A DNA stretch of 64,000 bases from the NCBI GenBank assembly GCA_023213315.1, contig JAKCPI010004294.1, positions 145,344 through 209,343 on the forward strand, written 5' to 3'. The translations under genes and the position numbers were made by a program. The stretch comes from Euborellia annulipes (Eukaryota; Arthropoda; Insecta; Dermaptera; Anisolabididae). Positions 57,387-64,000 of this stretch are shown in pieces; within the stretch, counting starts at the first letter, position 1; the number at the start of each line of letters is the position of its first letter. The notes beneath the pieces were generated by a model, which worked only from the letters and a program-made list of their open reading frames with translations, had not been told where the DNA came from and did no database searches.

Positions 57387-57696
57387 TGTTGAGTGTGGAA
57401 GTGGCTGTGATTAATATCTTAAAAGAATGGAAGGAGGTAGCAGCCAGGAAGGAGTGTCTCCAAAACAATTACTTCCTCACATATCTAAGCCTTCGATTGC
57501 AGATGAGCAAAATTTTAATGTCATTAACAAGTCCGAAGCAACATATGATTAAATATATTTATATAAATTTACATATGACAACTCCTGATTGCCTGATGAT
57601 GGTCAAATAAATTTGGACCGAAACGTCGCGAATATCTGGGAGTTTCATTGTTTTGGAGACACTCCTTCCTGGCTGCTACCTCCTTCCATTCTTTTA
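57387..57696 (+). mobile_element. Penelope-like insertion with inverted arms
   Basis: It is bounded by a perfect 16-bp duplication AGAGTAAAGTAGTCTT (57371-57386 and 57697-57712). Its arms (57416-57469 and 57647-57700) are inverted copies containing GGAAGGAGGTAGCAGCCAGG and AAGGAGTGTCTCCAAAACAA. The middle carries a complete hammerhead core (57580-57643). No reverse transcriptase is present, so this is a short terminal copy of such an element. Confidence 0.72.
57580..57645 (+). ncRNA. Hammerhead ribozyme, best candidate
   Basis: The order is stem I ACTCC...TTGC, CTGATGA (57593-57599), stem II GGTCAAA-TAAA-TTTGGACC (one bulged G), GAAA (57620-57623), C, GTC (57625-57627), then stem I GCGA...GGAGT (57628-57643). 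All core bases match the CUGANGA, GAAA and GUC consensus. Cleavage would fall after C57627. Stem III is minimal, as described for Penelope-like hammerheads. Confidence 0.75.
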
Positions 57697-58115
57697 AGAG
57701 TAAAGTAGTCTTCAGAAAATTTCAATGGCAAAATGAGAATATACATTTTAAAGAGAATCTAAGAAATAATCGATTTATAAATTTTAATCAAAATCTTTGC
57801 AACGAATTTTGAGGAAATCGAAAAAAACTGGAAAAGTACATCAGTAAAGTACTATTACTCTTTGTTCGATTTTGTTTAAAAGCTTATTTTCACACTCCAG
57901 AGAGGTGTCTATCTTAAATATAAAATTTCAGCATAATAGCTCAATTCCTTCATGCTTAAAATTGAACACAGACAGACCTCGTGAAAACCACTTTTTTGGA
58001 TTCAGGGGACCTCAAAACGTGTATATCCATCAAAATCTCTACATCAAATTTTTGACCTGAATCCAATACTTTCTCTCTATATATTAACATATATAGAGGT
58101 AAGAGAAAGTAAAAA

Positions 58116-58384
58116 CTTCGTTGTTAAGACATTGAGACTCTTTGGCCGATTTTGATCAATTATTAAGCAAATAATAATAGTTCGAAGAGATTTAGCTACA
58201 TTTTCTTGACTTCTTTGATGTATTTATTTTTTTTTATTCGTGTATCTTTTATTTATCGATTGAAAATCGAAAATAAATAGAATATGAAGTGAAAAATAAT
58301 AAAATCTTCTATTCTATTTGGATTGAATTTATTTTATATATATGTAAATGAGTGAGCAATATATCCTTACCTTTTTGACTTGTG
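58116..58384. other. AT-rich non-coding DNA
   Basis: Just after HP-I, ACTCTTTGGCCGATTTTGAT (58137-58156) repeats a piece of HP body. Nothing else is recognised. Confidence 0.4.
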
Positions 58385-58515
58385 AGGAGCTAAGGGAAAG
58401 AGGAGTCTGTTATCTGATACGTCGTCACTTGTCATCGCAATTCTCTTGGTTGAAAAGAGAATAGAAACGGAGTCTAAGAGGCCTCTGATGTTGAAAAAGA
58501 CTTTGAAAAAATTAA
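58385..58515 (+). repeat. Decayed SINE2
   Basis: The tail ACGGAGTCTAAGAGGCCTCT, GATGTTGAAAAAGACTTTGA matches SINE2; the tRNA-like head is degraded. Confidence 0.6.
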
Positions 58516-58677
58516 AGTAGAAGATTAAGCTTTAAATTAATAAAGATTTATTATTAGCTAATAATACAAATTTGACACAATTTTACCTTTTGTTAATTAA
58601 TTTTTTAGCTTGATAGGAAAACTTTTCGAATTTTCTTTCTCTCTCCATTCCCTTTATACATATAAAATATGCAAGTT

Positions 58678-58795
58678 TTTTACTTTCTCGTATACGACGT
58701 ATTTATAGAGAAAGAATCTATTGTAATCTATTGTAAAAAAATTCGACTTCGAGATTTTGATGACTCTTGACATTTTAGACTTCCTGAAATAAAAA
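58678..58795 (-). repeat. Diverged HP right end
   Basis: TTTACTTTCTCGTATACG, AT-rich loop, AGAGAAAGAATCTATTG and then TTCGACTTCGAGATTTTGAT. It is clearly related but older than the other HP ends. Confidence 0.6.
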
Positions 58796-58989
58796 AAAGG
58801 TCATATTTATTGGAATTATGCCTGTGAGTGTGAACACGATTACTTAAAAATGTAAATAATAATATCGATGAAATATGGTATATTCTTACACTAAAATTGT
58901 AGATCTGTATCAACTTTTGGGGTAAATTCGTCAACCGGAAGTAGTTCTTTACCTAATAAGTTTTTTTGAAATTGGTAAAAAAAAAATCA

Positions 58990-59350
58990 GCTATCAAAAA
59001 TTAGCTCAAGCCACGAGGCCAGGAGTAAATAAAAGTCGCATTAGCCATCCCGACATTTGTCTTAAGCTTTAACACGAAAATCTGGTTTAAAACCCTAACC
59101 TGGATGGTATGACTTCTCTACCTGAACTACTACATTTCACACAACTAGCACATTTTTTTTTATTCTGCCCTTCTGGCTAACCGCCATTGGGCTAAAACTG
59201 ATTACAAAAATACATTTATAAAAATAATATACACAAAACAATATAAATACAAAATTAAAACATTATACATTAACATCATAAGTTAAAAATGATACAAAAC
59301 CTTATATAATATTGATAAAGTAGCACATTAGGATTTGACAAAATTTATTA
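58990..59350 (-). repeat. Retroelement-like fragments
   Basis: The minus strand repeats the 45.8 kb text (GTCGGGATGGCTAATGCGAC, ACTCCTGGCCTCGTGGCTTG) at 58995-59063. At 59160-59210 it reads TAGCCCAATGGCGGTTAGCC, AGAAGGGCAGAATAAAAAAA, which looks like the 3' end of another non-LTR element. Confidence 0.45.
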
Positions 59351-59429
59351 TAAATGTAAACAAATGAATTTATAGACCAAAAGACACACAGCCCCGACAT
59401 AATTCGAAAATGTTTTTTTTTAGATTATC

Positions 59430-59562
59430 AAAGGTCAAGGGTTCGCATCGCGTCTCATGCGACAAAAATTTATTTCATTTGAATTGGCTATTAATCTAAT
59501 TGAAATAGAGACTAAATGGCCTTCGATGCCGAAAAAGATCTTAAATGAATAAAAAAAAAAGA
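59430..59562 (+). repeat. SINE2, 5' truncated
   Basis: It has GGTCAAGGGTTCGCATCGCG (box B), ATTTCATTTGAATTGGCTAT, GACTAAATGGCCTTCGATGC and GAAAAAGATCTTAAATGAAT followed by poly(A). The box A half is missing. Confidence 0.82.
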
Positions 59563-59569
59563 GTATTCG

Positions 59570-60142
59570 AGAAAGTGTTAAGGCCCGGCCTGAATAGTAC
59601 ACGTCTCGAGGAAATCCTCAACGTATATGGTAGCGGCCTTGAGACCAAAATCCTGATTGAAATTCAATAATATTTTTCTCGAGGAAATCCTTGAGAGATT
59701 TTTCTTAAGGACGCCTTCACGTGTATGGGGTCCTTTAGGAAAATCATTCCCGAATTTTTATTTTTACAGTAGCTTTCCAAGTCAGATACTATGTTTAATA
59801 GAAAAGAGCCATCATACTTTTAATTATTGGCTCTCCTGCAAAAATAAAAAAATCTCACTCTGTCTCCCCATGTTCTGTTTGAGCAATTTCGAAATATTTT
59901 TTACTCTGTATATACCCTGTGTATAGATGATCAAGGCGCCTATTAAATAGGCATACTTATATCCTGATTATAAAATTGTTGCATAAGTCTCAGGCGTCAT
60001 TGATTAGTGGCGCCTCAAACGTCGATATGGTGAAACTAACTGCTAGGACAGACTCGACCTGGAGGTCCATTTAAATTTCAGGCTTTGCTCAATGACCTTG
60101 CTTGTTCATTCTCATCTCTTTTGAAAATATTGTTCCAACCCA
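59570..60142. other. Mixed-composition DNA, unassigned
   Basis: Two CTCGAGGAAATCCT blocks (59607-59620 and 59677-59690) suggest a short internal repeat. No gene is recognised; the frame at 59657-59926 has no family features. Confidence 0.4.
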
Positions 60143-60826
60143 TTTTTACTTTCTCTTACCTATGTATATATGTAATATATATATAGAGAGAAAGTATTGG
60201 ATTCATGTCAAAAATTCGATGTCGAGATTTTGATGGATCTTCACGTTTTGAGGTCCCCTGAATCCAAAAAAGTGGTTTTCGCGACATGGTCTGTCTGTCT
60301 GTGTGTCTGTCTGTCTGTGTGTCTGTCTGTGAACAAAATATCTCAAGAACGAAAAGAGCTAGGACGTTGAAATTTTATATTTAAGTTAGGCACCCCCATG
60401 GGACGTGACACGAAGCTTTTGAACAAAATCGACCAAAAAGTACTAGTACTTTACTGATGTAGTTTTTCAGTTTTTTTCGATTTTCTCTAAATTTGCTCCA
60501 ACGATTTTTTCTAAAATTCAAAAATCAATTATTTTTTAGATTCTCTTTAAAATGTATATTCTCATTTTGTGATTGAAATCTTCTGAAGACCACTTTACTC
60601 TTGTACTCCATAGAAAAGATAGGAGAAATGGTTGCCATGGTAACAAAATATAAACATTTTGCCATACTTATAAATTTTACACCTTGAAAATCGAATGTAC
60701 CGTACTGTCGGAAACTAAACACATGTCGACACAAAAAATCTGGTGTGACAAGCACAGAACACAACTTTCGATTACCGAAGGTAAGAGAAAGTTGTGTGCT
60801 GTGCGCCAGTCACACCAGATTTTTTC
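60143..60826 (-). mobile_element. HP element, complete copy (HP-K)
   Basis: The right hairpin TTTTTACTTTCTCTTACCTA to AGAGAGAAAGTATTGG starts at 60143, the (CTGT)n tract is at 60288-60330, and the left hairpin at 60736-60826 is intact. It is the best-preserved copy and nearly identical to HP-A in reverse. The flanks show no duplication. Confidence 0.85.
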
Positions 60827-60903
60827 TCTTGGATTCTTTCTTTTTTAAATTCTTTATTTATATAAATTTCCTAAACTTAAAAATTGAATTTCATCAATAA
60901 TAG

Positions 60904-61067
60904 TTTTTTTTTTTTATTTCATTAAGGTCTTTATCGGCATCGAAGGCCATTTGGAGCCCGAGTCGATTGATAGCCAATCCAAATGAAATAAATTGTCGAC
61001 GAGATGCGAACCCGCGACTCTTGGGACAGATGGCCAGCACGCTAACCTCTACACCAAGGCCCGAGGC
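60904..61067 (-). repeat. SINE2, full-length copy
   Basis: On the minus strand: CCTCGGGCCTTGGTGTAGAG (box A), GTCGCGGGTTCGCATCTCG (box B), ATTGGCTATCAATCGACTCG, TCCAAATGGCCTTCGATGCC, GATAAAGACCTTAATG and poly(A). The perfect duplication CATCAATAATA (60892-60902 and 61068-61078) flanks it. Confidence 0.92.
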
Positions 61068-61078
61068 CATCAATAATA

Positions 61079-61328
61079 AATTATTTAACACATTATTAAA
61101 ATAATATAAAAAAGATGATGTTCGACATGTGTGGCAGTTGATAAGAATCATAATTATTAAAAAAAAAAGTATTGTCTTTAAAATAGAAAATAACTTTTAG
61201 CATTTTGTCTTTTGAAGAGCGCGCAGTTAAAGGCCGAGGCGCTCTCTTGACAAATAATTCTGAATTAAATCACAGATCAGACACATTAAATACAAATGAA
61301 AGTCTCCAATTTAGGAGATGCATCCTAC
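61079..61328. other. Non-coding DNA left of the hAT element
   Basis: Nothing recognisable apart from a modestly GC-rich patch at 61218-61250. Confidence 0.4.
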
Positions 61329-61352
61329 AGGGGGGCAGGGGGGGGCAAAATT
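61329..61352 (+). repeat. Likely left terminus of the ZMYM-type hAT element
   Basis: CAGGGGGGCAGGGGGGGCAA has the CAG start and G-rich character common at ends of such hAT elements. The right end lies outside the window, so neither the inverted partner nor the 8-bp duplication (GCATCCTA would be the left copy) can be checked. Confidence 0.45.
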
Positions 61353-62090
61353 CTCTTCTTTTATTTGTAGTTTTAAAAATGAGTATATTTTAAAAAATTT
61401 TTTTATTTAAATTTAAAAAAATTAAAAAAAGTAAGAAATTTTTTTATTTTATATAGACCTATTGTATTTCTAAATTCTAAATACATTTTATATGGAATTA
61501 AAATAATAAAATTTGGAAGATAACATGAAAACTTGAGACTTTATGCCTTGGAAAAAAAAAAATTAAAAATAAAGAAAATTAAAAATATTTATTTCCTTCA
61601 AATAGTAAATAACAAATCTATATATAGCTAAAAAAAATTTTGATTAAATAATTTGCATATTGTTAAACTATATATTTTTAAAGATTAAATATAAAGGACT
61701 ACAGGCTATTTGATATAGTTGATTAACAGTTATAAGAAGAAAAAAACAAACGTCTGAGTTTATTAGTGAATTATTTGCAAAAAGAAACAATTAAAGTGGC
61801 CGTAGGCCTACTCTTAAAAACTTATTTTCTTCACTTAAAAAGTATACGTACGCTAAAAATTTAATAAAAAAATGAAAATTTTCTTATTATATCTGGTTCT
61901 TTCGTGAGCTCTTTAGAAAAAGGAAGCGTACTTTTGGGTAGTCCTTTGCATATGAGCATCGCTAGTACCAGCAGTAACATTCTTCACAAACACATAGGTA
62001 TTAATATAATAATTTCAAAATGAGTCATTATGCTTGTTTATTGTTTTGTTGCCTTGCTCAGAGATCGGAAATTCAATTAAATTTATTCAT
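61353..62090. other. AT-rich 5' part of the hAT element
   Basis: No frame or motif is recognisable between the likely terminus and the first transposase homology at about 62101. Confidence 0.4.
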
Positions 62091-62100
62091 TTATTTAACA

Positions 62101-64000
62101 GAAAACATCGCCGATGATCCATCTGCTCCTGTAAGAGTTTCTTTGCTTTTACTAAAAACTCACACGAAAAGATATGCTCTTTAAGCGAGCCGTATCAACC
62201 TTTGGATATTCCTCCATGGACCCAATCTGGACGTAATCATAATTTTTCAGAATGAGTGGTTCACAACATACCCTTGGCTTCATTTGACTCAATGACTAAA
62301 AGTATTTTTTAATTTCCTTATGTGTCAAGCGCTAGGAAAAAAATTAGTAAAATGTAGAAAAAAATCATGAAACAAAACTTAGTGATTGATGGGTATAAAA
62401 ACTGGAAAAAATTATCACTTAAAATTAAAAAGTCACGAAAAATCACTTTTCACAAAAGATCATTTATAAAATTAGAAGCACTGAAGAAAAAATACTCCAA
62501 AGGTATTTCCTTATTATCTGAACAAACATTATCTGTTCAAATACACAAAATCAAATCGCTCTAAAAACAATAATAACCTCAGCATTATATTTAGCTCGTC
62601 AGGGTGCATTTAGAGCACATGATATTAATGAAGGAAATTTCATTCAATTATTACGTCTCAGGGAAAAATGACATTCCAGAATTAAAATTATTTTTAAAAC
62701 ACAAAAAATCCTTATAAAAATTCTTCAGATATTCAGAATGAAATATTGAGAATTATTTCCCACTTGGCTCTTTGCGTAAAATTATTAAAATAATAAAAAA
62801 AAAAAAAGAGGGAGAATATTCTCTCATTGTTGATGAAACCAATGATGTACAGGGAAAAGAACAAGTTTCTATATCGATCAGATCTGTAGATGAAGATACT
62901 CTTGAAATTGATATGAGTTTTTTTCTTGGTCTCACCAATGACACTCACTCTGTGACTGAGAATCATTGTATAATATTATAAAGACATGCTTATTCGTTTA
63001 CGGATTTAAGTGTGGATCTCTTGCGAGGACAATGCTATGACGGAGGATCAAAATATGACCGGAATAAAAAACGGTGTCAAAATCAAGAGTGTTGGCAGAT
63101 CATCAATGGCTTTATTTACTCATTGTTCAGCTCATTCTCTAAATTTGTTTGTGCAGGATTAGCAAAAGAATTCCTTTAATACGTGATTGCCTTCAATGGG
63201 TAAACGACATAGGAGTTATTGTCAAAGAATCACCAAAACGATCACATAATTTTCATGAGATTGCTAAGGCTCATGGAATAGAGAAAACTGGCCCTCGGCC
63301 ATTATGCCCAACCCGTTGGACCATCAGACATACTTCATTGTCAAGGGGTTATCAATACTTACCCTGCTGTTTTGGACTTTCTATTTTCATTAGCATCTTG
63401 TAATGATGATATAGGGTCAAAGCCAGGGGACTTTATGATCAATTGTCAAAGGGTTCTATACTTTGGAATTAGACTTAATTATCTAATGTTTTCTTTAACT
63501 GATCAATTGAAACAATGTTCTTCCAAAGTGAAACGCAAGCTGTAGCTGGGGCAAAGGAAGCTGTTGAGTTAGTTTTAGAATCTTTAAAAAAAAAAACGCT
63601 CAGAACAATTTTTTTAATGAAATGTGGAAGGATGTCCAAAGAAAAAATAAAAAGAAATGAATCTTGGGGAGCCCTCGTTACCGAGAAAGCAGAGATTCTA
63701 AAAATTTTCTATATAAACCTAACGAGTCTGAGAACACAAGTTCACGTCAATGAAGAATATTTTTAGAAAAACTTTCTATGAAGTTATTGATGGGATAATC
63801 AATGATTGAATTGAGATTCACCCAACCGGGGTTTTTAAAATATCTACAAATCGAAAAAATTGTTATTTTAGAAACCCGATTTTTGGGACCAATCTGTTAT
63901 AGATATTTTAAAAGAATATAAGTTTGTAGAAGAAAAGGTCAAAAAGAAATTTGATTTCTTTAGGAATTAATTCCTCAAGCTAAATCTTGAATGATTTTGT
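62101..64000 (+). pseudogene. Decayed ZMYM1-like (DUF4371) hAT transposase, runs off the right edge
   Basis: A transposase of the ZMYM1/DUF4371 type can be followed through many frameshifts and stops. In order: NIADDPSAPVR (62104-62136), QNEWFTTYPWLH (about 62249-62284) and DGYKNWKKLS (62388-62417), matching the TTF-type zinc-finger region; ALYLARQGAFRAHDINEGNF (about 62583-62642), SDIQNEILRIISHLAL (about 62727-62774), EYSLIVDETNDVQGKEQVS (62814-62870) and FFLGLTND (62920-62943), the start of the RNase H-like domain; GQCYDGGS then, after a one-base shift, NMTGIKNGV (63025-63075); FTHCSAHSLNLFVQD (63115-63159) with a stop right after; RPLCPTRWTIRHTSL (63297-63341); and later pieces up to the edge such as FYEVIDGIIN. 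Zinc ligands of the TTF finger are largely lost. The C-terminal hAT dimerisation domain would lie beyond the window. No intact protein can be made; it is a transposon relic, not a host gene. Confidence 0.88.

Larger units (their letters stand above)
57146..58115 (+). mobile_element. HP element interrupted by a Penelope-like insertion (HP-I)
   Basis: The left hairpin is at 57146-57241, the body matches HP-G and the right hairpin ends GGTAAGAGAAAGTAAAAA at 58115. The microsatellite is reduced to ACACAGACAGACC. A 310-bp insertion (57387-57696) interrupts the body after AGAGTAAAGTAGTCTT, which is repeated after the insert. Confidence 0.85.

Overview
The window is eukaryotic and almost certainly animal. 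It is very AT-rich, with long homopolymer runs, tRNA-derived SINEs with box A and box B, hAT and Tc1/mariner-type foldback elements, Penelope-like termini carrying hammerhead-ribozyme cores, and one spliced exon with a polypyrimidine/AG acceptor. There are no bacterial operons, ribosome binding sites, rRNA genes or CRISPR arrays. The repeat load and base composition suit an arthropod, and a copepod such as a sea louse is my guess, but nothing in the sequence proves a species.

Host genes: the only convincing host coding sequence is a 3'-terminal exon at 54369-54764 (+), 131 codons, far richer in GC than its surroundings. A splice acceptor precedes it, and a stop codon and two polyadenylation signals follow. 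I do not recognise the protein. Upstream exons were not found, so much of 1-54 kb may be intron or intergenic DNA. A weak second candidate lies at 11433-11822.

Mobile DNA: (a) a family I call HP, about 675 bp, has a roughly 90-bp hairpin at one end, a smaller hairpin at the other and no clear target-site duplication. It has about five near-complete copies and several fragments. (b) Element X is a 308-bp foldback made of tandem units with BamHI-like GGATCC starts; one copy is split by an HP insertion. (c) Three tRNA-derived SINE groups occur, several with duplications of 10-13 bp. (d) Four hAT-type MITEs have perfect 8-bp duplications (17.5, 21.9, 32.7 and 42.7 kb), and a Tc1/mariner-like foldback lies at 41.6 kb. 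(e) Penelope-like terminal fragments at 7.5-8.0, 21.4-21.7, 36.9, 37.3 and 57.4-57.7 kb carry hammerhead-type cores (CTGANGA, stem II, GAAAC, GTC). (f) A GC-rich retroposed repeat Y occurs twice, and an empty copy of one insertion site is present in the window. (g) A decayed ZMYM1/DUF4371-type hAT transposase gene runs off the right edge at 62.1-64.0 kb, with a likely left terminus at 61.33 kb.

Layout: 0-11 kb holds X, HP, the first SINE3 copy and a Penelope-like foldback; 11-26 kb holds a possible exon, SINE1/SINE2 copies, two hAT MITEs and the largest palindrome; 26-33 kb is poor AT-rich DNA ending in the homopolymer-rich MITE; 33-52 kb has scattered elements in otherwise unremarkable DNA; 52.7-61 kb is dense with HP, X and Penelope-like sequence around the host exon; and 61.3-64 kb is the decayed transposon. 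Nested insertions give a partial history: HP entered X, SINE3 entered HP, a Penelope-like fragment entered HP, and Y entered repeat Z.
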